Shown piece by piece: positions 1 through 8,303 of a stretch of DNA of 64,000 nt (position 1 is the stretch's first letter; every line of letters begins with the position of its first letter). The notes under the pieces were generated by a model. That model ran no database searches. It saw only the letters and a list, made by a program, of their open reading frames with translations, and was not told the DNA's origin. The translations under genes and the position numbers were made by a program. The DNA comes from Nocardioides sp. R-C-SC26 (GTDB lineage: Bacteria > Actinomycetota > Actinomycetes > Propionibacteriales > Nocardioidaceae): contig NZ_JAHRHK010000005.1 of NCBI RefSeq assembly GCF_021246465.1, positions 104,958-168,957 of the forward strand, written 5' to 3'.

Positions 1-447
1 GCCTCCGCGGACGAGGCGATCGGCGACGCCGAGCCGGTCGAGGTCGTCGTCGCGCCCGACTGGGAGCAGGGCCAGTCGGCGTCGCTGCGCGCCGGGTTGG
101 CAGCGCTGCTCGCCGGCTCTTCGGCCTCCGCGACCCCCGACGCCGGTGCCCGCACCGATACCCCGAGCGCGGCGCTGGTGCACCTCGTCGATCTGCCCGA
201 CGTCGGCCCGGACGTCGTGCGCCGTCTCGTAGCCGAGGCGCGCCCCGACCTGCTGCGTCGCGCCGTCTACGCCGGAGTTCCGGGTCATCCGGTGCTGCTC
301 GGCCGCGCGCACTGGAGGTCGATCGCGGCCGCTGTCGAGGGTGACCGAGGCGCTCGCGACTACCTCGACGAGCACGCGGGGGAACTCGAGCGGGTCGAGT
401 GCGGCGATCTGGCGGGGGGTGGTGACGTCGATCACATGAGGCCCTAG
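1..447 (+). CDS. MobA-like nucleotidyltransferase, 3' part (MocA type)
   Basis: Only the last 148 residues are in the window; the start lies upstream. The visible part has the hallmarks of the MobA/MocA NTP-transferase fold used to attach CMP or GMP to molybdopterin: WEQGQSASLRAGL near the start (substrate loop), LVDLPDV (metal-binding acidic turn, the family usually has L.DMP), then GVPGHPVLLGRAHW and GDRGARDYL, the two blocks typical of molybdenum cofactor cytidylyltransferases. It is followed 57 bp later by xdhC and the molybdenum hydroxylase subunits, so it very probably makes the MCD cofactor for that enzyme. Family assignment is firm; CMP rather than GMP as donor is inferred from context. 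Confidence 0.85.
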   Translation, partial: ASADEAIGDAEPVEVVVAPDWEQGQSASLRAGLAALLAGSSASATPDAGARTDTPSAALVHLVDLPDVGPDVVRRLVAEARPDLLRRAVYAGVPGHPVLLGRAHWRSIAAAVEGDRGARDYLDEHAGELERVECGDLAGGGDVDHMRP

Positions 448-504
448 TGTCGAATGCACCCCCACGCCATCGTCACCCCCACACCCCTGACGAGGAGCGC
501 CTGA

Positions 505-1689
505 GTGCACGACGTCTGGCCCGCGCTGACCTGCGCGTGGGAGCGCGGGGACGCGGTCGCGGTCGCGACCGTCGTCGAGACGGTCGGCTCGGCGCCGCGA
601 GCGGTGGGCGACTCGATGCTGGTGCGAGGTGACGGCTCCGTCGTGGGCTCGGTGTCGGGTGGATGCGTCGAGGGCGCCGTCCACGAGATCGCCCTGGATG
701 TGCTCGACGGGGGGCCGGCGCGGCTCGCGCGCTACGGCGTCTCCGACGAGGCCGGTCTGCAGGTGGGGCTGACGTGCGGCGGCACCGTGGAGGTCTTCGT
801 CTCCCGGATCGACCCCATCACCTTCGCCCGGCTCGACCTCGTCACCGCCGCCCGCGTCGAGGCCCGCTCGGTCGCCGTCGCCACGGTCGTGGAGCACCCC
901 GATGCTGACGTCGTGGGGCACCGGATGGTGCTGACCGCGACCGCAGCGGACGGCGAGCTGGCCACGCCCCGCATCGACGCCGCCGTCATCGACGACGCGC
1001 GGGGCCTGCTCGCCGCTGGGCGCTCTGCCACGCTGACCTACGGACCGGACGGCGAGCGGCGTGGCACGGGGCTGCGTGTGCACGTGACGACGTTCGCGCC
1101 CGCGCCCCGGCTGATCGTCTTCGGCGCCGTCGACCACGCCGCCGCCCTGGCCGAGGTCGGTGCCTTCCTCGGCTACGAGGTCACCGTGTGCGATGCCCGT
1201 GCCACGTTCGCGACGGCCGAGCGCTTCCCCGGGGCGCACGTCGTCACCGATTGGCCGCACCGCTACCTCGCTGCGGAACGGGACGCCGGGCGTCTCGATC
1301 CACGCACCGCGATCGCCGTCCTGACCCACGAACCGCGCTTCGACGTGCCGGTGCTGCAGCTCGCCCTGCGCCTGCCTGTCGCCTTCGTAGGCGCGATGGG
1401 ATCGCGACGGACCCACGAGGACCGACTGCGCCGGCTGCGCGAGGCCGGGTCGAGCGACGTCGAGCTGGGGCGGCTGGCCAGCCCGATCGGACTGGACCTG
1501 GGTGGACGGACGCCGCAGGAGACCGCCGTCAGCATCGCCGCCGAGATCGTCGCGCGCCGGTGGGGCGGCACCGGTCGTCCGCTGACCCAGCTCGACAGCC
1601 CCGTGCATGCCCCCCGCACCACCGCCGACGCCCCGACCGACCCGCCAGTGCGACCGCTCGCCGTCCACACGCTCCAGGAGGCACGATGA
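505..1689 (+). CDS. xdhC: XdhC/CoxF family molybdenum cofactor insertion chaperone
   Basis: Protein of 394 residues. The N-terminal XdhC/CoxI domain carries the expected TVVETVGSAPRAVG and GSVSGGCVEGAV blocks (about residues 22-62); the C-terminal Rossmann-like domain begins near LIVFGAVDHAAAL and ends with PVAFVGAMGSRRTHEDR and PIGLDLGGRTPQETAVSIAAEI, both family signatures. XdhC proteins bind matured, sulfurated Mo cofactor and hand it to the apo-hydroxylase. The start is GTG with a GAGGAG ribosome site about 8 nt upstream. Its stop overlaps the ATG of the molybdopterin subunit (ATGA), indicating translational coupling. The last 40 residues are Pro/Thr-rich and look unstructured. Confidence 0.93.
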   Translation: MHDVWPALTCAWERGDAVAVATVVETVGSAPRAVGDSMLVRGDGSVVGSVSGGCVEGAVHEIALDVLDGGPARLARYGVSDEAGLQVGLTCGGTVEVFVSRIDPITFARLDLVTAARVEARSVAVATVVEHPDADVVGHRMVLTATAADGELATPRIDAAVIDDARGLLAAGRSATLTYGPDGERRGTGLRVHVTTFAPAPRLIVFGAVDHAAALAEVGAFLGYEVTVCDARATFATAERFPGAHVVTDWPHRYLAAERDAGRLDPRTAIAVLTHEPRFDVPVLQLALRLPVAFVGAMGSRRTHEDRLRRLREAGSSDVELGRLASPIGLDLGGRTPQETAVSIAAEIVARRWGGTGRPLTQLDSPVHAPRTTADAPTDPPVRPLAVHTLQEAR

Positions 1690-4046
1690 CGATCCAGCAT
1701 GACCGCAGCATCGGAAGCGACCCGACCGCACCGGACGGCGGCAGTGGTGGCGGAGGCGCAGGTGTGGGACGCCGCGGCTTCCTCGGCTACGTCCTGGCCG
1801 GGAGCACCCTCGTCGTCGGCGCCGACCTGAGCCTGGGTGCACCGCGAGCAGCCGCTGCGATCCCGTCCGCGCCGCAGATCGCCGACCTCTACGACCTCGA
1901 GGACCTGCAGACCGACTCCGCCTTGGCGACCTCCCAGCTGATCACCGTCACGATCAACCCCGACAGCACGGCGAATTTCCAGCTCCCCCGCATGGAGGTC
2001 GGTCAGGGCATCGTCACCTCGACGGCGATGATCATCGCCGAGGAGCTCGGGCTCCCGGTCTCGAAGGTGAAGGTCACCCTGGCACCGGCGCGCCCGGAGC
2101 TGGTCTTCAATCAGCTCACCGGTGGCTCGAACTCCACCTTCTCCACCTACACCCCGATCCGTGTCGCCGCCGCGCTCGCACGCCAGCAGCTCATGGACGC
2201 CGCGGCGATCCTGTTCGGCACGAACGCGGACCGGCTGATCGCCACCGGCGGCGTCGTCCGCGACACGCTCGGCAACCAGGCCACGTTCGGCGACCTCGCC
2301 GTCAAGGCCGCCAGCAGCGTGGTGCGCGCCGTCGAGGTGCAGTTGCGGCCCGAGTCGGAGTTCACCGTGATCGGCAAGCCGCACAACCGCACCGATGCAC
2401 GGGATGCCGTGACCGGCGAGAAGAAGTTCGCGATGGACCTCGACATCCCGAACGCGCTGCCGACGATGGTCTGCCGCGCACCGCAGCACCGCGGGACCCC
2501 GCGAGGCCTGCGCAACCGGGCGGAGATCCTGCGGATGCCCGGCGTCACGCATGTCGCGCAGGTCGAGACGGGCATCGCCGTGCGCGCGCAGACGTTCGGC
2601 CAGTGCATCGACGCGATCCGCGCGATGAAGGTCGACTGGAACCCCGGCCCGGCCGACGGCGAGTCCGACGCGACGATCCTGGCCGAGTTGCGCCGTGCCG
2701 AGCTGCCGCTCGTCGTCCCGAAGATCCCGGTCGGTGCCAAGACGGTCGAGACCGATGTCGTCTTCGCCTTCCGCAGCAGCGCTGCCCTCGAGCCCTACTG
2801 CGCCGTGGCCGACGTCCGGCCCGACAGCGCGACGGTGTGGGCCGGGTTGAAGGTGCCGATCCTGGCGCAGCAGAACATCGCGCTGGCCCTCGGCATGTCG
2901 CAGGACAAGGTGAAGGTCAACGTCGTGATGGGCGGTGGCTCCTTCGGTCACAAGCTCTTCGGCGACCACGCGATCGAGGCGGCTCAGGTCTCCCGGGCGA
3001 TGGGCGTGCCGGTCAAGCTGATGTGGCACCGCGCCGACGAGCCGCGACAAGGCCGCCTCCACCCGATGTGCACCTCGCGCGTGCGTGCGACCGTGGCCGG
3101 CGGACAGGTGCTCACCTTCGAGCAGCGCCACACCAGCGTCGTCACCGACTTCAGCCACGGCCTCGGCGAGATCCTCACTCAGACCGCGGACGAGCTGCCC
3201 ACGGGCCTGGGAGGGCTCGGCTTCTCCCAATCGATCTTCCTGCTCACCCAGCAGCTGCCCTACAACTTCGGGCTCGTCACGCAGCTGCTCAACGAGGTCG
3301 ACGACCGGTTCAGCACCGGCAGCATGCGCAACATCTACTCCCCCGACGTCGCGGTGGCCGCGGAGCTGACCGTCGACAAGCTGGCCGCCGCGGTCGGCAG
3401 CGACCCGGTGCAGTTCCGGCTCGACTTCCTCAAGGACGAGCGCGTCAGGGCCGCACTCCGCACCGTCGCCAAGCACGGCAAGTGGGGGCGCCGACTGCCG
3501 AAGGGTGTGGCGCAGGGGGTGGCGATCCACAAGGAGTACAAGGGCTGCACCGCCGTGCTCGTCGAGCTCGACTGCCGCCCTCAGACGGTGAAGCGCGACC
3601 TCGGCCCCGAGACGGTCACCGGCCCCCGGGTCACCAAGGCCGTGATCGCCGTCGACGTCGGGCTGGTGATCAACCCCCGCGGGCTCGAGGCTCAGATGCA
3701 GGGCGGATTCATGGACGGGCTGGCGCTCACCCTGACCAGCAGCTGCCACCTGCGCGACGGTCGGTTCCTCGAGGCCAGCTGGGACAACTACTTCTACACA
3801 CGGCAGTGGAACGTCCCGCCCGAGGTCCAGGTGCACATCATGGAGTCGGACTCGCGGACCCCGGGTGGCGCCGGCGAGGCCGCCGTCGGAACCTCGGCCG
3901 CCGCCGTCGCGTGCGCCTACGCTCGCGCGACCGGCACGACGCCGTCCTACCTGCCGATCAACCACGGCGAGATCTCCTTCCGCCCCAAGCCGTTCATCCC
4001 GCCCGTCCCGCAGTCGCCGTCCAACGGCCTGCAGCGCACGAACTGA
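1686..4046 (+). CDS. Molybdopterin-binding subunit of a xanthine-oxidase-family hydroxylase (isoquinoline 1-oxidoreductase beta-like)
   Basis: Protein of 786 residues starting at the ATG that overlaps the xdhC stop. Residues 1-50 hold a Gly-rich stretch and a twin-arginine signal (GRRGFLGYVLAG followed by a hydrophobic core and AAA), so the enzyme is probably exported folded with its cofactor. The rest matches the aldehyde oxidase/xanthine dehydrogenase large subunit of the IorB type: TGGSNSTFSTYTPIR, GGGSFGHKLFGDHAIEAA, and the C-terminal GGAGEAAVGTSAAA containing the catalytic Glu. Members hydroxylate N-heterocycles or aldehydes. Partner is the [2Fe-2S] protein encoded 21 bp downstream; there is no FAD subunit, as in other IorAB-type enzymes, so electrons likely leave to a membrane cytochrome. 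The substrate cannot be told. Confidence 0.92.
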   Translation: MTIQHDRSIGSDPTAPDGGSGGGGAGVGRRGFLGYVLAGSTLVVGADLSLGAPRAAAAIPSAPQIADLYDLEDLQTDSALATSQLITVTINPDSTANFQLPRMEVGQGIVTSTAMIIAEELGLPVSKVKVTLAPARPELVFNQLTGGSNSTFSTYTPIRVAAALARQQLMDAAAILFGTNADRLIATGGVVRDTLGNQATFGDLAVKAASSVVRAVEVQLRPESEFTVIGKPHNRTDARDAVTGEKKFAMDLDIPNALPTMVCRAPQHRGTPRGLRNRAEILRMPGVTHVAQVETGIAVRAQTFGQCIDAIRAMKVDWNPGPADGESDATILAELRRAELPLVVPKIPVGAKTVETDVVFAFRSSAALEPYCAVADVRPDSATVWAGLKVPILAQQNIALALGMSQDKVKVNVVMGGGSFGHKLFGDHAIEAAQVSRAMGVPVKLMWHRADEPRQGRLHPMCTSRVRATVAGGQVLTFEQRHTSVVTDFSHGLGEILTQTADELPTGLGGLGFSQSIFLLTQQLPYNFGLVTQLLNEVDDRFSTGSMRNIYSPDVAVAAELTVDKLAAAVGSDPVQFRLDFLKDERVRAALRTVAKHGKWGRRLPKGVAQGVAIHKEYKGCTAVLVELDCRPQTVKRDLGPETVTGPRVTKAVIAVDVGLVINPRGLEAQMQGGFMDGLALTLTSSCHLRDGRFLEASWDNYFYTRQWNVPPEVQVHIMESDSRTPGGAGEAAVGTSAAAVACAYARATGTTPSYLPINHGEISFRPKPFIPPVPQSPSNGLQRTN

Positions 4047-4067
4047 TCGCCCGAGGAGGAGACGACG

Positions 4068-4550
4068 ATGCCGAAGCAGACCTTCGTCTTGAACGGCCGC
4101 ACCGTCACGGTCGACGTCGCTGACGACGTCCGCCTGCTGTGGGTGCTGCGCGACCTGCTGGGGGTCACCGGGCCCAAGTACGGCTGTGGGATCAACGTGT
4201 GCAAGGCCTGCACCTCCCACATCAACGGCAAGGCGTTCAACCCGTGCGCGGTGCCGGTGGGCAAGCTGAAGGCGGACGACGAGGTGACCACCATCGAGGG
4301 CCTGCCCGGTACCTCGTCGGGCTCGGGGCTCCACCCGATGCAGCGCGCCTGGCTCGAGAACGACGTCTCCCAGTGCGGCTACTGCCAGCCAGGGCAGATC
4401 ATGGCCGCCGTCGCCCTGGTCAAGCGGCTCAGGCGCGAGGGCCGCGCGCTGCGCGAGTCCGACCTCGACGGCATCCGCAACATCTGCCGCTGCGGTACCT
4501 ACGTGCGGATCCGCGAAGCCATCGAGCAGGGTGCGCGCGAGATGCGCTGA
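4068..4550 (+). CDS. [2Fe-2S] subunit of the molybdenum hydroxylase (IorA-like)
   Basis: Protein of 160 residues, the usual size for the small subunit of xanthine-oxidase-family enzymes. The N-terminal plant-type ferredoxin domain has the YGCGINVCKACTSHINGKA cluster loop, and the C-terminal four-helix domain has the second cluster motifs QCGYCQPGQI and NICRCGTY. No Tat signal is present, consistent with co-export on the large subunit. A GGAGGAGA ribosome site lies just upstream of the ATG. Fourth gene of the cluster that begins with the MobA-like transferase. Confidence 0.93.
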   Translation: MPKQTFVLNGRTVTVDVADDVRLLWVLRDLLGVTGPKYGCGINVCKACTSHINGKAFNPCAVPVGKLKADDEVTTIEGLPGTSSGSGLHPMQRAWLENDVSQCGYCQPGQIMAAVALVKRLRREGRALRESDLDGIRNICRCGTYVRIREAIEQGAREMR

Positions 4551-4587
4551 CGAGACGACCCCGCCAGCCACCTGCCAGGATCGGCGC

Positions 4588-5256
4588 GTGACCATGCCCG
4601 AGCCCGCCCCCATGCCCGGTGCCGAGGTGCTGAGCGAGCCCCTGCGCTCACGCTGGAGCCCGTCGGTGTTCGACCCCGAGCACCAGGTCGGCGACGAGCA
4701 CCTCGACGCACTGCTCCGCGCGGCGCAGTGGGCGCCGAGCTTCGGCAACAGCCAGCCCTGGTCGTTCGTGGCGCTGCGGCGCGGGAGTGAGGGTCACGCG
4801 CTGTTCACGCCGCACCTGAGCCGGGGCAACGGGTGGGTCAGGCGGGCCTCCGTCGTGTTCGTGACGACGACGAAGATCGCGCCCGCACCGGGTGAGGAGA
4901 AGTCGACGCCGGCGGAGTACGCCTACTACGACCTGGGGCAGGCGGCGGCGCACATCACGCTGCAGGCCCGCGCGCTGGGCCTGCACGCCCATCAGTTCGC
5001 CGGCTTCGACCGCGACGCGGTGAGGGTGGCGCTCGGCGTGCCCGAGCACCATGCCGTGATGACGGGCATCGCGATCGGTGCGCGTCTGCCCGATGCCCTG
5101 CGCAGCGCCGACGGGGACGAGGCGCTGACGCGCGACCTCGAGCGCGAGGAGCGGCCGCGCACGCGCCGACCGCTCGAGGACGTCGTCCACCACGACCGCT
5201 GGTCCGACGAGGAGATAGCCGCTATCGGCGCGACCTCGCATCGACGTCTCACCTGA
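4588..5256 (+). CDS. Nitroreductase family protein
   Basis: Protein of 222 residues with the FMN-dependent nitroreductase fold: SPSVFDPEHQV, RAAQWAPSFGNSQPWSFVAL (FMN phosphate and N-terminal helix region), the central block PAEYAYYDLGQAAAHITLQARALGL, and HHAVMTGIAIG. Such enzymes reduce quinones, nitro compounds or flavins using NAD(P)H. I start it at GTG 4588: the sequence CAGGAT then six bases precede it, the leaderless arrangement common in this window, whereas the reading frame further upstream overlaps the previous gene and lacks homology. An ATG two codons later is the alternative. Substrate unknown. Confidence 0.85.
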   Translation: MTMPEPAPMPGAEVLSEPLRSRWSPSVFDPEHQVGDEHLDALLRAAQWAPSFGNSQPWSFVALRRGSEGHALFTPHLSRGNGWVRRASVVFVTTTKIAPAPGEEKSTPAEYAYYDLGQAAAHITLQARALGLHAHQFAGFDRDAVRVALGVPEHHAVMTGIAIGARLPDALRSADGDEALTRDLEREERPRTRRPLEDVVHHDRWSDEEIAAIGATSHRRLT

Positions 5257-5298
5257 GAGAGCCTGTCCGCGTGTCACGTCGCGTGTCAGACTCGCTCC

Positions 5299-5781
5299 AT
5301 GAGCACGCTCCACGACTTCAACGCCACCTCGCTCGACGGAGCGGAGGTCGACCTCGGTACCTACTCCGGTCAGGTGGTCCTGGTGGTCAACACCGCCTCC
5401 AAGTGCGGCTTCACCCCGCAGTACGAGGGTCTGCAGGCGCTCTACGACCAGTACGGCTCGCAGGGCTTCACCATCGTCGGCTTCCCCTGCGACCAGTTCG
5501 GTCACCAGGAGCCCGGCTCGGAGGCCGAGATCGGCGCGTTCTGCCAGAAGAACTACGGCGTCACCTTCCCGATGATGAGCAAGGTCGAGGTCAACGGCGA
5601 CGGCGCCCATCCCGTCTACCAGTGGCTCCGCAGCGAGAAGAGCGGTCTGCTCGGCGGCAAGATCAAGTGGAACTTCACCAAGTTCCTGGTCGGCAAGGAC
5701 GGTCAGGTCATCGACCGCTACGCCCCGACGACCAAGCCCGAGAAGCTCGCGGGTGACATCGAGAAGGCGCTCAGCGCCTGA
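5299..5781 (+). CDS. Glutathione peroxidase family (thioredoxin-dependent) peroxidase
   Basis: Protein of 160 residues, full family length. It shows NTASKCGFTPQYEGL with the peroxidatic Cys at about residue 36, FPCDQFGHQEPG (resolving-region Cys and the conserved Gln) and KWNFTKFLV with the catalytic Trp and Asn. It has Cys, not Sec, and bacterial members of this kind usually take electrons from thioredoxin. Reduces hydrogen peroxide and lipid hydroperoxides in the cytoplasm. ATG 5299 is preceded by CAGACT at a 6-nt distance, so probably leaderless. Confidence 0.93.
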   Translation: MSTLHDFNATSLDGAEVDLGTYSGQVVLVVNTASKCGFTPQYEGLQALYDQYGSQGFTIVGFPCDQFGHQEPGSEAEIGAFCQKNYGVTFPMMSKVEVNGDGAHPVYQWLRSEKSGLLGGKIKWNFTKFLVGKDGQVIDRYAPTTKPEKLAGDIEKALSA

Positions 5782-5864
5782 CGGTCACCTGGTGACGTCG
5801 GTCGCAACGACCGAAAGCGCGGAGTGACTTGGTAGTAACCCCGGCTGCCGTCGAGAGTGGTCGG

Positions 5865-7244
5865 GTGCCGAAGACCGCCACCACCTCGTCGTACGCCATC
5901 ACGATGCGACTGCACACCTCGCCCGACCACGGTGTGGTGGGCGCAGTCGCGACGGCCATCTCCGACGCGGGGGGCATCGTCACCGCCCTGGACGTCGTCG
6001 AGTCCAGCCACACCCGGCTGCGGATCGACGTCACCTGCTCGGCGGTGGACGCCGACCACGCCGCGGTGCTCGAGAGCGCCGTGGGTGTGCTCGACGGGGT
6101 CGACGTCCACAAGGTCAGCGACCGCACGTTCCTGCTGCACATCGGCGGCAAGATCGAGGTCTCCTCGAAAGTGCCGCTCAAGACACGCGACGACCTCTCG
6201 ATGGCCTACACCCCGGGCGTGGGTCGGGTCAGCCAGGCGCTGGCCGACAACCCCGAGGACGTGCCTAAGCTGACGATCAAGGGCAACTCGGTCGCGGTGG
6301 TCACCGACGGGTCCGCCGTGCTCGGCCTGGGCAACATCGGCCCCGAGGCCGCACTGCCGGTGATGGAGGGCAAGGCCGCACTCTTCAAGCGATTCGCCGA
6401 CATCGACGCGTGGCCGATCTGCCTGGCCAGCCAGGACGTCGACGAGATCGTCCGCGCCGTGGAGATGATCGCGCCCGGCTTCGGGGGCATCAACCTGGAG
6501 GACATCGCCGCTCCGCGCTGCTTCGAGATCGAACAGCGCCTGCGTGCCAGCCTCGACATCCCGGTCTTCCACGACGACCAGCACGGGACGGCGATCGTGG
6601 TGCTCGCCGCGCTCACGAACGCGCTGCGGGTGGTGGAGAAGTCGCTGCCGGATGTGCGGATCGTCGTCAGTGGAGCGGGCGCGGCGGGCACGGCCATCGT
6701 CACGCTGATGCTGGCGGCCGGCGCGCGCGACGTCGTCGTCTACGACCGCGAGGGCTGCCTCGTGCCCGACCTGCCCGGTCTCGGGGAGGCGAAGCGACAG
6801 CTCGCGCAGGCGACCAACCCGCGGCGCGTGACCGGCGACCTGCGCGATGCGCTGCAGGGCGCCGACGTGTTCGTGGGCGTGAGCGCTCCGGGCATCCTGA
6901 CGGCGTCCTGGATCGGCGAGATGGCCGAGAGCCCGGTCGTCTTCGCACTGGCCAACCCCGATCCCGAGGTCGATCCCGCCGAAGCGGGCCGGTACGCGGC
7001 CGTCGTGGCGAGCGGTCGGTCGGACTACCCGAACCAGATCAACAATGTGCTCGCCTTCCCCGGCGTCTTCCGTGGCCTGCTCGACTCCGGCGCGCACGAG
7101 GTGAGCGTCGACATGCTGCTGCGGGCCGCAGACGCGGTGGCGCGCGTGGTGGGCGACGAGGAGCTGAACCCCAGCTACATCATCCCGACCGTCTTCCACC
7201 CCGACGTTCCCAAGGCCGTCGCCGCAGCCATCGCCGGCCACTGA
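5865..7244 (+). CDS. NAD(P)-dependent malic enzyme with N-terminal ACT domain
   Basis: Protein of 459 residues. Residues 1-80 form an ACT-like ligand domain (SYAITMRL ... GIVTALDVVESS ... RLRIDVTC); the malic enzyme part follows with YTPGVGRVSQAL, KGNSVAVVTDGSAVLGLGNIGP, FHDDQHGTAIV (metal ligands), SGAGAAGTAIV (NAD(P) site) and ALANPDPEV. It decarboxylates malate to pyruvate, linking the TCA cycle to gluconeogenesis or NADPH supply. I choose GTG 5865 because GAGAGT plus six bases precede it and because actinobacterial homologues start with a similar short peptide; a TTG at 5829 in the same frame is possible. The ACT domain suggests allosteric control by an amino acid or other small ligand. 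Confidence 0.9.
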   Translation: MPKTATTSSYAITMRLHTSPDHGVVGAVATAISDAGGIVTALDVVESSHTRLRIDVTCSAVDADHAAVLESAVGVLDGVDVHKVSDRTFLLHIGGKIEVSSKVPLKTRDDLSMAYTPGVGRVSQALADNPEDVPKLTIKGNSVAVVTDGSAVLGLGNIGPEAALPVMEGKAALFKRFADIDAWPICLASQDVDEIVRAVEMIAPGFGGINLEDIAAPRCFEIEQRLRASLDIPVFHDDQHGTAIVVLAALTNALRVVEKSLPDVRIVVSGAGAAGTAIVTLMLAAGARDVVVYDREGCLVPDLPGLGEAKRQLAQATNPRRVTGDLRDALQGADVFVGVSAPGILTASWIGEMAESPVVFALANPDPEVDPAEAGRYAAVVASGRSDYPNQINNVLAFPGVFRGLLDSGAHEVSVDMLLRAADAVARVVGDEELNPSYIIPTVFHPDVPKAVAAAIAGH

Positions 7245-7295
7245 GAAGGCGGAGTGGCCGGGAGTGGCCGCTCCCTCTGCCCGCCCGCCGGCGGG

Positions 7296-7390
7296 GCAGT
7301 GAGTAGCGGAGGATCTCAGCGGCGTTGCAGCGGGGCGGGGGTGACCTGCGCCGGCTCTCCGACGCTCAGAACCTCCGTAGATCACCGCCC
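7296..7390. repeat. BIME-like pair of inverted GCGGTGA repeats
   Basis: In the gap between convergent genes (malic enzyme and the membrane protein), one unit on the + strand at 7296-7324 (GCAGTGA, 8 bases, GGATCTCAGCGGCG) faces a related unit on the - strand at 7360-7390 (GCGGTGA, 8 bases, GGTTCTGAGCGTCGG). The same unit family recurs at 51097-51189. Could fold as a long bidirectional hairpin and act as a shared terminator. Confidence 0.5.
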
Positions 7391-7441
7391 GCCCGGCACG
7401 CCCGACGAAGTGCGAGCAGGTCCCCGCCCGCTCGGCCCGCG

Positions 7442-8122
7442 CTACCGCCGCGAACGTGGTCGGGGCGCCGGGTCGGGCCGCACCGAGATCTCCTCGACGG
7501 GTCGCGACTGCACGATCGCGGCCAGGGCGAGATCGCGGTGCTCCACGGTGTCGGCGCGCACGGTGACGCTGAACGGATACCGCATGTAGAGCTCGGTGAG
7601 CTCGTAGTGCCCGCCGCGCTTGCCGGTGGGCCGGTAGGTGAGGCGCTCGCCGTCCGCCGAGGTCTCCGCCTCCACGCCCGCGTAGACCTTGGCGAGGTAG
7701 GAGAGCGAGCGCTGAGCGGTGGTGCGGCGGCTGTAGGTGATCTGGACACGGTCGCCCTGCAGCCAGGTGAAGCATTGGTACTCGGTCGGGCGCAGAACGC
7801 TGTCGTCGGCGTACCGGACCAGGGAGCACCGCGGGCTGTGCGGTCGGAGCGAGGGATAGACCCAGCGCAGTCCGTTCGCGCCGGTGGGCATCCCGCACTC
7901 CACACGGGGGCGGGCCTCGCCGTCCCAGCAGGTCACCTGTGGAGCGGGTTGCTCGCGAGACGGCTCGGCCAGGAGCAGCCGTGCGCCGACGCCGGCTCCC
8001 GCGCCGATCAATCCGAACAGGAGCGCGACGAGCACGAGGCGATGCCACCGCGGCCCACGCCGCGGTGTGGTCTCGGGAGCGTCCGGAGCCTGCGCGTCCG
8101 GGCTGTGGAAGAGGATCGACAT
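7442..8122 (-). CDS. Single-pass membrane protein of unknown function
   Basis: Protein of 226 residues. After about 25 polar residues with an Arg/Pro-rich stretch there is one clear transmembrane helix (LVLVALLFGLIGAGAGVGARLLL), then about 175 residues that would face outside. The external part has five Cys (TCWDGEARPRVECG, RCSLVRY, YQCFTW), suggesting disulfides, and ends in a Pro/Arg-rich tail. I do not recognise the family. The start is uncertain: ATG 8122 or ATG 8134, neither with a good ribosome site. It is divergent from the alkane hydroxylase operon, but nothing links it functionally. Confidence 0.6.
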   Translation of the reverse strand: MSILFHSPDAQAPDAPETTPRRGPRWHRLVLVALLFGLIGAGAGVGARLLLAEPSREQPAPQVTCWDGEARPRVECGMPTGANGLRWVYPSLRPHSPRCSLVRYADDSVLRPTEYQCFTWLQGDRVQITYSRRTTAQRSLSYLAKVYAGVEAETSADGERLTYRPTGKRGGHYELTELYMRYPFSVTVRADTVEHRDLALAAIVQSRPVEEISVRPDPAPRPRSRR

Positions 8123-8222
8123 CGCGGGCGACATTGTGACCCGCGCCGAGGGCTTCGCACGACTTCGGTCACGAACCGGGCTGGGCACCGATGTGATCGC
8201 GCTCACTTTACATTTCACGAGC

Positions 8223-8245
8223 TCTTGTCAAGACGCTTGACAAGA
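8223..8245. promoter_or_regulatory. Palindromic operator in the alkB promoter
   Basis: Perfect inverted repeat TCTTGTCAAG, 3-base spacer ACG, CTTGACAAGA. A third half-site TGTCAAG follows at 8256-8262. Size and symmetry fit a TetR-family operator; the TetR gene three positions downstream is the obvious candidate to bind it. Confidence 0.75.
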
Positions 8246-8253
8246 CCTAGCCT
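8225..8253 (+). promoter_or_regulatory. Predicted promoter of the alkB operon
   Basis: TTGTCA (-35, 8225-8230), 17-bp spacer, TAGCCT (-10, 8248-8253). The -35 hexamer lies in the left operator arm and the right arm fills the spacer, so a bound repressor would occlude polymerase. The leader of about 45 nt ends in a strong GAGGAGG ribosome site before ATG 8304. Confidence 0.6.
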
Positions 8254-8303
8254 CCTGTCAAGCAGTGCGCCGCCGGCGCGTTCCCAGATGAGGAGGTAGG
8301 TCG

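Noticed and set aside
1263..4748. Very long open frame on the strand opposite the molybdenum hydroxylase genes (and similar long antisense frames at 5718-8048, 8247-10703, 15517-18354, 18287-21130, 53344-56190)
   Set aside because: High-GC codon bias leaves the opposite strand stop-free; the predicted proteins are Arg/Gly/His/Val-rich without any domain, and the sense frames have clear families.
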